A DNA stretch of 64,000 nt from Multifurca ochricompacta (GCA_022496185.1 WTXG01000205.1:1-64000); one strand, 5' to 3'; shown: positions 22,058 to 34,538, numbered from the stretch's first letter. Program-made: numbers and translations. The notes: generated from the sequence alone by a model not told the origin.

Positions 22058-23570
22058 AGCTACAAGTATGGAACTACCTTCGGAGTGGCATCTTTCTAAG
22101 GTTATTCTAAAATTCAAGGGAACTACTTTGTATGTATGTATCGTCGCAGGATCATTGTTGTAAGAATAACTCGGGCACTGGCCGTCCCTTTGGCCAGAGA
22201 ATCTGAGAGACTCTGATAGCGTTGGCTTGCATCTTCGGATTATGCGTGCTCCGCCGGGCCATTCTCCCGTTCTTTCCGGTTTCTATTATTTGTTCTAGTT
22301 TGGATGTCCTTCACTACCTGACATCTTTGAGTCAGATGTCAAATTTAAAGTGTGATCTGCAAGTGATCATTCCCGAGTTTCCCCCTTTCGCTAGTGTCAG
22401 TTCGCGCGCGTATCTGTCTATAGGTGTGCTGATCCGTGATTGCCGTCTCGTCGTTTTCATTCATTTTCATCATGGGTCAAAGGCAAAGAGGTGGGGGGTG
22501 CAGGGGGTTGGCTAGAGTGGGGGGTCATCTCTCGCACAACCAAACGTATCACCGGTTTTTATCCGTTTGCGCACCACTATTAAGCTTACTAGAAGGTGTT
22601 TCAATACAACACTACACTACACTACCCCCCTTCATTTCCGAATTGTCAAATGTCATTAGAGGATGATTCTCATCATTCATTATGTTTCCAAACCCAAGAA
22701 TTAGACTACGCGCTGGCCTTGCTTTCATAAAGTATGACCTTTTGTGACGTTTATGAAAACATGTTTACAATACTCCATTACTTATTACTTACCAGTATAT
22801 GAGAGAGAAGGGCAATGGACGGGTGCGTCTCTCAAGAAGAGAAGAGAACCAGTACCGGTACCTAAGTGGAGAGATCTTGATCGAAGACCGACCCCGTCAT
22901 GTCCATACCGATTTTAAGACAAACAGTATATAATTTTATTTTTTGAACATCCTGATCATTAAGGGCTTGAATACTCCGGAGTAGATAGGCAATATCCTAA
23001 CCGAATATGTCCAACAAACTTCCCGACTGAGCGACGAGTTTACAAGTGATCAATTCCAATTGTCCCCGTGAATGTCAGCCAAATCTGCCCCTATCGTGTG
23101 CGCGCGGTCCCATCCTCTCCTCAACAGATCTCTTCTTTGTCTATGGTAACATGTCTAAAGAATCCAGGTGATTCTTCGTGCTTTCATCGAATTCCTATAT
23201 CGTGTCGCAATGGTCAACTCGGATCAATCGCTAACTGTACAGTTCACTTCAGTTTTGACCAACATAACTGAATTCTAGGTAGTTCTGCTTATCTCAGGCT
23301 GTGTTCACTACTTACCAAGGCCCTGAAGCGCATAGATTTAAAAAAAAAACCAACTAAATTGAATTCTCGCTATTAAACTAGGTCGTCATCGGACGTTTCA
23401 AACCTCAAATAAAAAAGAAACACAATTCTTATTTTATATTTCGCTATTTACAAAGTCGATCATCTCATTTAACTGGACAACCGCATCGGCCTCGGCATCG
23501 CGACGTCAACCGTCTTATGCATGCATGCATCATAAGTGGGTATATATATAGGGTATAAAAATTTCGCCAC
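22058..23570. repeat. Unit 2: NLR 3' flank, no gene
   Basis: Collinear with 9232-10800, with small indels (for example about 30 bp near 10575 absent near 23384). The site matching the hAT insertion of unit 1 is empty here. No gene is supported. Confidence 0.8.
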
Positions 23571-23711
23571 TACGCGAGGAAGTTTATTACAACAAATGAA
23601 TGTGATGTCCTACCTACTACCCCTCTGTTTATCCCCTGACTCCCCATATACAACACAAGTCCGAATTCATTTAGGAATAGCGTGCCCCTCTACACAAAAT
23701 ACAGTTGCCCT

Positions 23712-26104
23712 TCATCTTCGTGGAATTGGGTACGCGCGGTGCTTGAAGTTCAAGTCCACATTCACCTCGACCGACACGACAGGTGGCTCCCACGTCGAAA
23801 GCCAATCGCCGATGTACTTTAACCCTTGAGTCTGCACGTTCAACACCGTCGGGTCCGCCAGTCCGTCCTTGGTGATCAGATCCGAACAGTGGAACGCGTC
23901 ACTCTCGACGATCGGCTGCTCTGGTGTACTCTGGACGTCGATCCCATCTGCAGACACGGTCGCGAATCGCCATGAATGACCTAATAAGCAGTGGTAGTGG
24001 TGATGGTGGTGTCATGTCACACACATACACAAACGACAGTCAGCCAGAGTGAATGGGGAAGAAGGTGAGGGAGGGGGATTTGGTTGGGAGAGAGGGGGGG
24101 GAGGGGTGTGTGTGAAGAGACGCACGAAGACCGGTTGCAGTGAAAAGCCTGTCTGCTTTGAGGTAGAATCCACCATATGCATTGTTTGTCTTTTCAACGT
24201 CCGGTACAGGAGGGGAACTGAACGCTGCCGGGAACATCTGTTGACATTGTCTCTGTACCACCACAAAAGAGTAGAGGGTGAGAGAGTAAAGTACCCCAGT
24301 CAGCCAAACGATGTCTTTTTTTCTTGTTTGGGACAAAGAAGAGAGACAAACTTCATCGTATATGGGCTGGATCAGACGTGAAACAAGAGTGGGGTAGCCA
24401 GACGGTGCAGATTCCTGTAAGAAACCCATTTGGTTGCACCTGCAAGGAAGGCGTGGGGGAGGCGTTGATTAGCAGAAAAGCATCAAAAGAAAAACCCTGC
24501 AAGACGCTTACACGATCCATAGCCACGAGCGATTGGCATTGTCTATGCTGGTGTCGGTCCAGAAGGATTGGCTCGTATTGTACGTGCCCAAACAATCACT
24601 GTTAAATCGCCAATCCTATCCGTCAGCCAGCCTGTTCCTGATTGGCGAGTATTCTGCACTCACTCGATGTTTTGTCCACTGCAAACTAAGTTTTTTTATG
24701 TTTCGAGCGAGCAGAAAAGCAGATAAGAAGTAAGCGAAAGATCTTCAGGAACCAGAAGGGGAAAAAAACCCCGCCACTCACGGCCTGGCAATGTAGAACT
24801 GGAGTAATTCGCCCACGCGGACAACGCATGCTCGACACCCCAGCCGGATGCAGGTGCAGATTTACCGGCGCTATTCACTTCGAGGGCATCGCAAAAGTCG
24901 AAGAACACATTACCGCCTGAGGTAGGACTCAGTTCCTGCCAGTTCCAAAGCGGGTTGCGCACTGTATCCCATATTTAAATTTTATTTTGTTAAAAAATGG
25001 GAAATTATCGATCAACATCCCATGCAAGCCAATAGACAAAAAAAAAGAAGAGGCGTACGTGTGCCAACTACATCCTCCGGGTGGACGACTCCGCCCATGC
25101 CAAACAAGGTCTTGAGCTCATCGAATGCTGTCGTGTTCCCACTCGCGATGACCTGATCCCAATGCGCGATGACGGCCTGAATATCATTAGAGCAGTTCTT
25201 GGGCATGGTCAGTCGCTCCGGCTCGAAGTATTGCCAAAAGTCACTAATAATTGTGCAAACACGTCCGCGTCCACGTCAAAAAAAAAAAAAACGCGACAGG
25301 TTTCAACAAGCTTTCTGCGAAACTCACACTATGCTCTCCACGACCGCAGACGAGGCGTAGCCGGCCCAAAACACGTCGGGCTTACTATTCCCATCGTGAA
25401 TAATTGCAAAAGTCAGACATTTCACGATTGATGACAAATTTTGCAAAGTGGTGTATGACCTACTTGTTTAGTGTGTACGCCGTCAGAGCACCTGGAAAGA
25501 AAAGGGAAAGCCAAAACATCGAGAATCAATGAATGTGCACTTGCGCAAAGGAAAGTGACATACCGGAATAACTGCCGCCAATGAGCACCCAAGGAGCATC
25601 CGCGGGTGAAATCTTGTCACCACCTGGGAACGGCAAAACAACATTGTTCGCGAGGTATTCGAGGTCGTCGATGGCTTGCTGGATGGTGTGGTACTTGAAG
25701 CTCGCGACGCTCAAATCCGGGTACGGGTTTGAAAGACCAAAGAAGCGATACTCGAGCACAATGGCGGCACCTTTCTCCTGCTGTGCGATTTGGCCATTGA
25801 CGGTTCGGTTCGTCAAATATCCCGTGAACCCTGCACAATCAAGTTTGTCGTCAGCTGAAATTGCATTGAGGAAAGAAAGGCCAGCGAACGTACCATCCGC
25901 ATTCGACTCTTCCGGTGTCATGAGAATGATAGGACCGCCTGTCATTGGTATATGAGATATAGGGCACTTCATTTTCGGTGCCCCCCAACGCACCAGGTTT
26001 GTAAAACTCAAACTCCCATGACGCCCAGTAGGGCTGATCGAAAGTGCCCGAGCTCGTGTTATTGTGATCGATGAATTGCTTGAAGGTATACGAACCCACG
26101 CGAC
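23712..26104 (-). CDS. S28-family serine peptidase, unit 2 (5' end missing, active-site change)
   Basis: Same exon structure as 11431-13833, offset by about 12,271 bases, and nearly identical in bases over the 5' half. The nucleophile motif GGSYSG and the FHCSDL motif are kept. In the last exon, the RDPWR of unit 1 reads RHSWR: codons at 23973-23978 give Ser and His for Pro and Asp. In S28 enzymes such as human PRCP the Asp of the DPW motif is a member of the catalytic triad, so this copy is probably inactive if it is translated. GHPTL also reads GYPTL. As in unit 1, the N-terminus with the signal peptide is missing. Confidence 0.75.
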
Positions 26105-26270
26105 GCCGCGGGAGACGTCACGTCACGTTTCTAGAGCCGCCGGTTACAAGCACCGCGTCCGCGTCCGACGCATTCACGGGGGCGCACGCCGTCGCAGAGA
26201 ATCCATCTACGCCCATGCACATTCCCTCCCTATCCCTCACTGCCACGCCGCGGCAACTAGAACCTCTGAC

Positions 26271-27731
26271 TAGTGTTGTGACGGCCCCGGCTCGGCCTGA
26301 AGCCGCGGCTTAGGCTCGGCTTTTGGCGGCTCAGGCTTTTCAAAACTCAAGCCTGGGCCGTAGCGACGGCTTCCGGCCGGCTTAGGCCCGGCTTAGGCCC
26401 AAGCCGCGGCTTTACAGCGTCAAATCCAGTTTTAGCTGCATTTTTTGAAGGACTTGTAGTTTACATTATATCAACCCCTGGCCACTGCTTTGGCCTTCTG
26501 CCATATTATGTCTCCTATTTAACTCCTGTAACATAAATTGTCTTAGTTTAGCTTGTATCAATAACAGTGTTTGTAACAGGTGCTTCTATCCTGCGCTTGC
26601 TATGTAGATAAGATAAGATGTTGAGATCATGGTGAAACTAAGAGTGAAAATCCAGCAAGAATAGACCTATATTGAACAATTGCTAAGAGCCTACAGCCCC
26701 AAGAGGACAAGATGGGGTCTGTAGTGTGCTACAGGGCATCTTTAAATAGGTTCTAGTACTATTCTACGAAATACCAAAGCCGATCGAGCATGCGATGTAA
26801 ATCCAATTAGTTATCAGTGGCTTACTTTCATAAGTACCCTGACACATCTTATTTACTAATGCGCGATTGTTTCTGCTGGTCTGGCATTATCTAAAATACA
26901 TACTAGACTACTTTAGACTACTCTACAATCAGATTATCAATTAATATTACTCAAAAAATGGCCGCGTGTATCTATAATGTCCTTTGCTGCATAAAAAATG
27001 CACATCCAGGACAGCATTGAATTTGTTGAACCAGAATACCGGCACAGAGATAGTCCGAGATAACTGTGATTGCATTTAGATAAAACAATTGATGAGATAA
27101 AAACGCATCTTACATTAATCAAGATACTGAGTATATACATCTCAGATTGATCATGTGATTAAATCACTTTCATTAACAAGCAAGATAATGCGTGCGTTCG
27201 TTTACTTTGATTTAGTAGCTGTATAAAGCCACTAAATCTGCTATAGATAAAGCAGTTGCTATCGCATTATCACAAGCACCTAAGTCTCTAAGTTAACAAA
27301 GTATCTAAAATATAAGTCTGCACCATGCCCATTTCCTTCAGAATTCCTATTTAGATGTACTATATCAGCTACTAAATTAAAGTAAACAAACGCATTATCT
27401 CGCAATGTGATTTAATCACATGATTGATCTGAGATGTATATACTCAGTATCTTGATTAATGTAAGACGCGTTTTTATCTCATCAATTGTTTTATCTAAAA
27501 TCTAAATGCAATCACAATTATGTTGGACTATCTCTGTACTGGCATTCTGGTTCATAGAAAGCGTGACTCAGCCACCAAAAGCCGCGGCCTAAGCCGCGGC
27601 TTCAGGCTTTCCAAACCTTAAGCCTGAGCCGTGGGCCGCTGGAAGCCGTTTTCACGGCCTATGTCGGCCCGGCTTTTTCCGGCTCAGAAACGGCCGGCTT
27701 ACGGCTTTGAGCCGAGCCGTGCACATCACTA
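26271..27731. mobile_element. Non-autonomous hAT element, 1461 bp, with 8-bp target duplication
   Basis: It starts TAGTGTTGTGACGGCC and ends CCGTGCACATCACTA. CCTCTGAC flanks it on both sides (26263-26270 and 27732-27739), while unit 1 has a single CCTCTGAC at the matching place (about 13993-14000). The ends are GGCTT/GCCGCGGCTT-rich, like the 491-bp element. The interior is AT-rich and has no transposase; it shares motifs with the non-coding region before the hAT transposase (47200-47640). Confidence 0.9.
27010..27555. repeat. Large internal inverted repeat inside the hAT element
   Basis: Arms of about 190-200 bp (near 27015-27215 and 27370-27555) are reverse complements. Examples are 'gatgagataaaaacgc' against 'gcgtttttatctcatc' and 'gtatatacatctcaga' against 'tctgagatgtatatac'. 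They flank a loop of about 155 bp. Confidence 0.8.
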
Positions 27732-27939
27732 CCTCTGACGCAAGACGTCATGGAGGATCCGCTCCGCGCGTTGGTCCGTATATGCGCCTTCCTGGCTTCT
27801 AATACCGCGCGTGCGTTGGGTCGAGACAAGCTTGGGGTGACTCCACCTTTGGCGGGTGTGGAACCGTATTGGATGCTGTTAGTGTAGACCTCGTGCGCAT
27901 TGACAAAGTGGTTGCGAAGAAACAGGTAGAGGAGGACGA

Positions 27940-27961
27940 GGAAGAAGAGGAAGAGGAAGAG

Positions 27962-27996
<35 letters not shown>

Positions 27997-28025
27997 GGGG
28001 GAGGACGAGGACGAGGACGAGGAGG
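27940..28025 (+). repeat. GAA/GAG/GAC repeat tract (poly-Glu/Asp)
   Basis: Low-complexity purine tract, longer than the matching tract of unit 1 (about 14195-14240). Confidence 0.85.
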
Positions 28026-28621
28026 GGAATGAGGCCGCTGTAGCGGACAGCAGCCGGGCTTGGAAGGATACGGTTGGTGATCTGGATGGAGTTGCAGGTG
28101 GTGCAGACGCAGATAAGCGCGAAGGGCTGGTTCCTGTTCACCCTCATCCAATGCACGCGCGCCGTCCTCCCCCATCTCCCCCGTCCCGATCCCCAATTCC
28201 ACTCCATCTCCATCTCTACCTCCACCGCCCGCACCCACCAGCAACGTCACTGCCGTCAAGAACTCATCCCCCTCACTCTCCAAGGACCCCAGTATCACTT
28301 CCAATTCTAATGCCAGCACCAGCATCAGTACCAGTATTAACACCATCACTGGCAACCCGTGCAGGCGCAAGGACGCCGCTCTGCGAGCTACCCATCCTGG
28401 CGCAGACTCAGGAATCGCAGACGCGGATCCAGACGCAGACGATGCCGCGATCCGTGCGGCTCCTTTGCTCAGTCGATTCGCTGACTTGGGCGCCGAGCTC
28501 GAGGGTACGGTGCGCGATCGCAGTGCAGCGCTATGGGCGGCACTCTCACGCCGACGAGCGCCGCTCGACGTGCCTGTGCCCGTGCCGCCATTGTCGCGTA
28601 CGCGTGCCTAGGCAGCGTTGA

Positions 28622-29050
28622 TCGCTGCGTGTGCGGGGCGTGCACGTTGTATAGGCCTCGCGCGAGGTGGCGCATCAGCTACGTGACGTGTTCGGTTTCG
28701 CGATGTATGGGAGATTGTTTGGGCCTGTTGCTGCGGAGCAGAGGAAGTGATAGCGAGCCTGCGAGCAAGCGAAGTGGGAGGAGGAAGTGCATCGCACAGG
28801 GTGTGTGTGTGTGGTTTGTTCCGGTTTTTCGGTTTGGTTTATGGCTTAGTTGGTTTGCTTGGCGCTCAGCGGAGGGGAAGAGGGGGGGGGAGGTAACTTA
28901 TTACACTGCAATTCATTTTACTTTATGATATGACGCGACACACTTACAGTACATATTCTCGTAGTATACTCGTTGTTAATGACTAACGTTTGGTACTCAT
29001 GTAAGATCGTCGTTGGCCAAACCGTCAGGTAACCGAGTGTGGCAAGTCAC
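28622..29050. other. Interval with no gene (unit 2)
   Basis: Matches 14856-15131 and 15367-15530 of unit 1, but without the copia gag fragment. Contains a GT microsatellite near 28800. No gene. Confidence 0.6.
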
Positions 29051-29670
29051 CTTACTCTCCCCCACCGCTGACATCCCTAAAGTGGTAATATTATTACTCG
29101 ACTGTGATTTGTAATAATATTTATTTTAAAAATGAAGTTATCAACAAAATATCATTACAAATCAGTTGGAATAAGATCAGATAAGGATTAGATAGGAACT
29201 TTGGTGTTCTTGCGTGTTCTCACTACTCTATGTCTAGCTATTGACTTTCATTGTGTATCATGTGTTCTCATCAGAATGTGTGGGTCTGGAGTGTTATTAT
29301 CCGTTGCATGGACAGGAGAAGGGAGGATGTTAAGCATTTTCACTCAGATTTAATCCAGATCGCAAGGACATCTCATCAAAGGAGGCCTTGCGAAGGCCCG
29401 CGTGTCCTGGATGAAGGTGAGGGGGTTGAGGTCGGAGCATGAGCAGAATCAGTAGGTTGTGAAAACATTGTCTCCATGTCACACGACTTTGATTTGTAGT
29501 GATTTATTGTTGATCAACAATAACTTTCCGTTTTAAATAAATATTTAACGATAACTTCCATTCTCAAATAAATATTATTACAAATCACAGTCGTGTAATA
29601 AGATTACCACTTTAGGGATTTCGTGTGACAATATTGCTACTTTAAGGATGTCAGCGGTGGGGGAGAGTAG
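29051..29670. mobile_element. MITE with long terminal inverted repeats (unit 2)
   Basis: Same family as 16717-17416: it begins CTTACTCTCCCCCACCGCTG and ends with the inverted copy. The interior shares the ATTGCATGGACAGGAG-like segment and the AAGGAGGCCTT segment. Sequence on both sides of the MITE differs from unit 1: about 1.2 kb left and 0.47 kb right are absent here. Confidence 0.75.
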
Positions 29671-29977
29671 TTTTCTTCACGGATTAGTGTCATAATGCAG
29701 CACTAACTACAATAGATTTATCTCTCTTTCGATCCTCGTACCTTGATCATCTAGCGTTAGGGCAGAGGAAATATCAGTCATGGCCCGTTCTGGTGCCTCA
29801 TCTGCAACGTTCAGTTCACGGTCCTCCAAGATCCAGTATCTATGTTGCCTCTTGTCACCTGTACATCTCAGCGTCTATCTTCATTTTTAAGCGGCTATCT
29901 ATACATAAACCATCGATAACCATCCGCTGCCTTTCCCAGCAATCCTCTTACTCTTCCCCATAACCCAGTCTAGCTTC
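29671..29977 (+). promoter_or_regulatory. Upstream region of NLR gene 2
   Basis: Shares about 300 bp with 17885-18187 before NLR 1, so the presumed promoter and 5' UTR are retained in both units. Confidence 0.45.
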
Positions 29978-32900
29978 ATGTCTTCAGCTTCAGTTCCTCG
30001 TACAAACATTCGCACAACTGCCTCTTCTTCTCATTTCAAGCTCATCTTAGATGCTGCTCTTGATCAGTATCTTACAAACACAGGCATAAATCTGTCCGAA
30101 CACCAGCTTCTCAATAAGCTGAAAGGATGTGACACCGCGGACGCCGTGATCGACGTACTTCAAGGAGGAACGTCTCTGTTTAACATGTTCCGGAACGGCA
30201 ATCACAAGACGAAGCTTCTAAGGGGACTTAAACCAACCGTGAATATACTTCTCGCCCTCTCGAACTGCGCACCACTCGTAAATGGCATTGGTTTGGTGAG
30301 TCCTAATTGGTGTGGCCCATTCACTATGACCGACTTACAACATGTTCTTTTTTAGGTGTTTCCACCCTCACAGGCCATATTTTCTGCCATTGATGTCCTT
30401 CTCTCTGTCCGTATCTCCCTCCCTTGCTTCCAATCCATTATCTCACCTTCATTCCAAGGCATCAAAGAAGATCAGTGATAATTACGATTCCCTACTCAAC
30501 CTCTTTGAATCCATGCAACGCTTTCTCATCCGCCTCAAGATTTACACTTCCCATGAGACCCCCATTACCGAGTCCATGGTCGAGATCCTCGTCAAGACGA
30601 TGGCGGAACTGCTCACCATCCTCGCTCTGGCGACGAAACAGATTCAACAAGGACGACTCAGTGAGTGAACTACCATGTTCATGTTCCCGCGATTTAACAT
30701 TTGGCAGGGGCGTACGGACGGATGCTGATAGGGGATAATGAGGTCCAGGACGCCCTTCAGAGGTTGGACAAATTGACCCAGGAAGAGTCTCTCACTGTAG
30801 CGGCGCACACGTTTGGTAATGTGAACAAGATGATGTGTTCGTCATCCCTTTCGTAGCAACATTAAAGACAAGGCAGCTAAGACATTCTTTGCAGATGATC
30901 AGATGGACAAGGACATTCGGACATGGCTGTCACCTCCTGACCCATCGACAAATCACAACATTGCGCGGAAACTTTACCATGAGGGAACTGCCAAGTGGTT
31001 CGTTGAAGGCGAAAGATTCAAGGAATGGAAATCGGAGGGATCGCTTCTATGGTTAAATGGGAATGGTAGGGTGACTGCGTTATCTGGGTGCTTCTTATTG
31101 CTGACGATCCTTTCTTGAAAGCGGGATCTGGCAAGAGCATCCTTTGGTACGTTTGCCTAGCCTTATAGGATGTCATCAGCACTCACCTGAATGGTCAGTT
31201 CCACCATCATTGAGGATGTCCGGCGTCTATGTTATACTGGATCTGCCTGCTTTGGGTACTTTTATTGCGACTTTCGAGACAAGTCAAAGCAAAATATCCG
31301 TGGTCTACTGTCCTCTCTCTTGACACAGTTATATCCCCAGTCAGATGCCTACCGTACCATCGTCTCTGAATTGTACTCGAAACATGGCAATGGTCGGGAG
31401 CAGCCGGACGAGAATGTTCTTGCGGGATGTTTGAAGACCATGCTTGCAACCCCTGTTCAGGTCGCAATGTACATCATCATTGATGCCCTGGACGAATGTC
31501 CTCTCTCTGGAATGCCGTCTAAACGCGAAGAAGTATTGAAACTTATCAAAGACCTCGTCGACCTCCGCCTCGCAAATTTAAGGATCTGCGTTACTAGCCG
31601 CCCCGAACCAGATATTCAGAAAGCTTTTACAGAGCTGGCACAACATTGTGTATCGCTTCATTCAGAAAGCGGGCAAACGCGGGACATCTCCGAATATATC
31701 TACTCAACCGTCAACACGGACCCGATGATGAGTGTGTGGGAGGCGGAGAGAAAGGAACTCGTGATCAATACGCTCTCGGAAAAGGCGAATGGAATGTAAG
31801 CTTCAAATCAAAACGAATATTTATTTCGCAATCATTATTCATGTCATGGTGTAGGTTCAGATGGGTTTTCTGCCAACTGGAGACACTGCGCCGCAGTCAA
31901 CCAAGGAACTTCCATTCGACGCTCGAATCACTCCCAGAAACACTGGATGAAACATATGATGCCACGCTACGGAGGATTGACGAGAAGGACTGGAAATTTG
32001 CTCATCGTCTATTCCAATGCCTTGCATTCGCTGTTCGTCCACTCCGAGTCGAGGAGGTTGCGACGATGCTTGAATTCGATTTCAAGGCTGGTAATATGCC
32101 AAATCATAATGTAACTTGGCGAAACACGGACTCTAATGGAGCTGTACTGTCCACATGCTCCAGCTTGGTTGTCATTGTCAATCATGTTGATGACAAAGAA
32201 GAAGAGATTCGTGTTGTACAGTTCGCGCACTTCTCTGTGCGGGAATTCCTGACGTCAGACCGGCTGGCGGGATCGTCGGAAAGGCGCTACCATGTTCTCC
32301 CCAGAGAATCGCATAGAGTGCTTGGGCAGACATGCCTGAGCACGCTGCTCGGATTCGACAAGACCACGGACACTAATACTATCGAGAACTTCCCGTTGTC
32401 TCGATATGCGGCAAGATACTGGGTCGAACACGCACGATTCGAGGATGTCTCCTTGAATTTACGAGATGGAATGGAAAGCTTGTTTGACCCAGACAAGACC
32501 CATTTCCTAGCTTGGATTGGGATATATGACCTGGACAGGCCCTGGGCGGAGGGAACAAAAGACACTTCGGTACACCCAATATACTACGCGGCCCTCTGCG
32601 GCTTCCCGCAGCTGGTGGAATATTTGGGGATTAAGCAACCTGGGAGTGTGAATTCTCGAGATGGCAGACATGATACACCGTTACAAGCGGCATGCTTGAT
32701 AGGCCATTTGGAGATAGTGAAATGGCTGCTAGACCATGGCGCTGATGTCAACGCGAAGGGCGGAAATTTTGGATATGCTCTGCACGCAGCGGCATCCAAT
32801 GGACATTTGGAGATCGTGAAATGGCTGCTAGACCATGGCGCTGATGTTAATGCGAAGGGCGGGGATTATGGATATGCTCTGCATGCAGCCGCATCCAATG

Positions 32901-34538
32901 GAGATTTGGAGATCATGAAATGGCTGCTAGACCATGGCGCTGATGTTAATGCGAAGGATGGATTTAACGGATATGCTCTGCATGCAGCCGCATCCAATGG
33001 ACATTTGGAGATCGTGAAATGGCTGCTAGATCATGGCACTGATGTCAATGCGAAGGGCGGCCATTTTGGATATGCTCTGCACGCAGCGGGATTTAGTGGG
33101 CATTTGGAGACCGTGAAATGGCTGCTAGACCATGGCACTGATGTCAATGCGAAGGGCGGCAATTTTGGATATGCTCTGCAGGCAGCGGCAGAAAATGGAG
33201 ATTTGGAGATCATGAAATGGCTGCTAGACCATGGCGCTGATGTCAATGCGAAGGGCGGCAATTTTGGATATGCTCTGCACGCAACCGCATCCAATGGACA
33301 TTTGGAGATCGTGAAATGGCTGCTAGACCATGGTGCTGATGTTAATGCGAAGGGCGGAGTTTATGTATATGCTCTGCATGCAGCCGCATCCAATGGACAT
33401 TTGGAGATCGTGAAATGGCTGCTAGACCATGGCACTGATATCAATGCGAAGGGCGGCAATTTTGGATATGCTCTGCACGCAGCGGCATTCAGGGGACATT
33501 TGGAGATCGTGAAATGGCTGCTAGACCATGGCACTGATGTCAATGCGAAGGGCGGGGATTATGGATATGCTCTGCATGCAGCCGCATCCAATGGAGATTT
33601 GGAGATCATGAAATGGCTGCTAGACCATGGCGCTGATGTCAATGCGAAGGGCGGCTATTGTGGATATGCTCTGCACGCAGCCGCATCCAATGGACATATG
33701 GAGATCGTGAAATGGCTGCTAGACCATGGCACTGATGTCAATGCGAAGGGCGGCACTTTTGGAGATGCTCTGTACGCAGCGGCAGACAATGGAGATTTGG
33801 AGATCATGAAATGGCTGCTAGATCATGGCGCTGATGTCAATGCGAAGGGCGGCTATTTTGGATATGCTCTGCACGCAGCGGCATTCAGGGACATTTGGAG
33901 ATCGTGAAATGGCTGCTAGACCATGGCGCTTATGTCAACGCGAAGGGTGGCTATTTTGGATATGCTCTGCATGCAGCGGCTTACAATGGACATTTGGAGA
34001 TCATGAAATGGCTGCTAGACCATGGCACTGATGTCAATGCGAAGGGGGGCAATTTTGGATATGCTCTGCAGGTAGCGGCATTCAGTGGAGATTTGGAGAT
34101 CGTGAAATGGCTGCTAGACCATGGTGCTGATGTCAATGCGAAGGGCGGCCATTTTGGATATGCTCTGCAGGCAACGGCAAGAAAAGGACATTTGGAGATC
34201 ATGAAATGGCTGCTAGACCATGGCACTGATGTCAATGCGAAGGGGGCAATTTTGGATATGCTCTGCAGGCAGCGGCAGACAATGGACATTTGGAGATCGT
34301 GAAATCACTGCTAGATCATGGCGCTGATGTCAATGCGAAGGGCGGCAATTTTGGATATGCTCTGCACGCAGCGGCATTCAGGGGACATTTGGAGATCGTG
34401 AAATGGCTGCTTGACTATGGTGCTGATGTTAATGCGAAGGGCGGCTATTATGGATATGCTCTGCACGCAGTGGCAAGAAATGGACATGTGGAGATCGAGA
34501 AATGGCTGATCGAGCATGGTGCGAGGATTAACATGTAG
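29978..34538 (+). pseudogene. Goodbye-NACHT-ankyrin NLR-like gene 2, with two one-base deletions
   Basis: Exons are collinear with gene 1 (29978-30295, 30356-30406, 30459-30660, 30708-30815, 30877-31065, 31122-31146, 31199-31795, 31855 on). The Goodbye-like domain, Walker A and Walker B are intact, and the NACHT exons and introns are nearly identical to gene 1. The winged-helix-like and ankyrin parts are much more diverged. Nineteen ankyrin repeats are recognisable, but one G is missing at 33888-33890 (GGG for GGGG) and another at 34242-34246 (G5 for G6). Translation would stop at 33905-33907, after about 12.5 repeats. The later repeats stay open in the shifted frames until the next lesion. 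It could be a recent pseudogene, a shorter working receptor, or carry assembly errors. Confidence 0.85.
32660..34535 (+). repeat. Nineteen 99-bp ankyrin repeats of NLR gene 2
   Basis: Units are 99 bp; 19 units less two deleted bases fit the interval exactly. Nearly all end DVNAK, unlike gene 1. Variation is concentrated at the two residues after GG, the H/Q after GYAL, the two residues before G, H/D after it, I/M-V/M after LE, and A/T in DHGAD. Confidence 0.95.

Larger units (their letters stand above)
26071..28621 (+). pseudogene. Broken copy of the acidic/proline-rich hypothetical gene
   Basis: Homologous to 13800-14855, but split by the hAT element at 26271-27731. After the element the frame resumes at about 27740 and is shifted by a one-base deletion (gtatttggatg in unit 1, gtattggatg here, near 27870). 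It then reads a longer Glu/Asp run (27930-28030) and leaves the unit 1 frame again at the shortened TCCATC tract. Three lesions make it a pseudogene. Confidence 0.7.

Noticed and set aside
33825..34031. An alternative-frame ORF bridging the first NLR 2 frameshift
   Set aside because: It is a shifted reading of ankyrin DNA with no hydrophobic repeat pattern.
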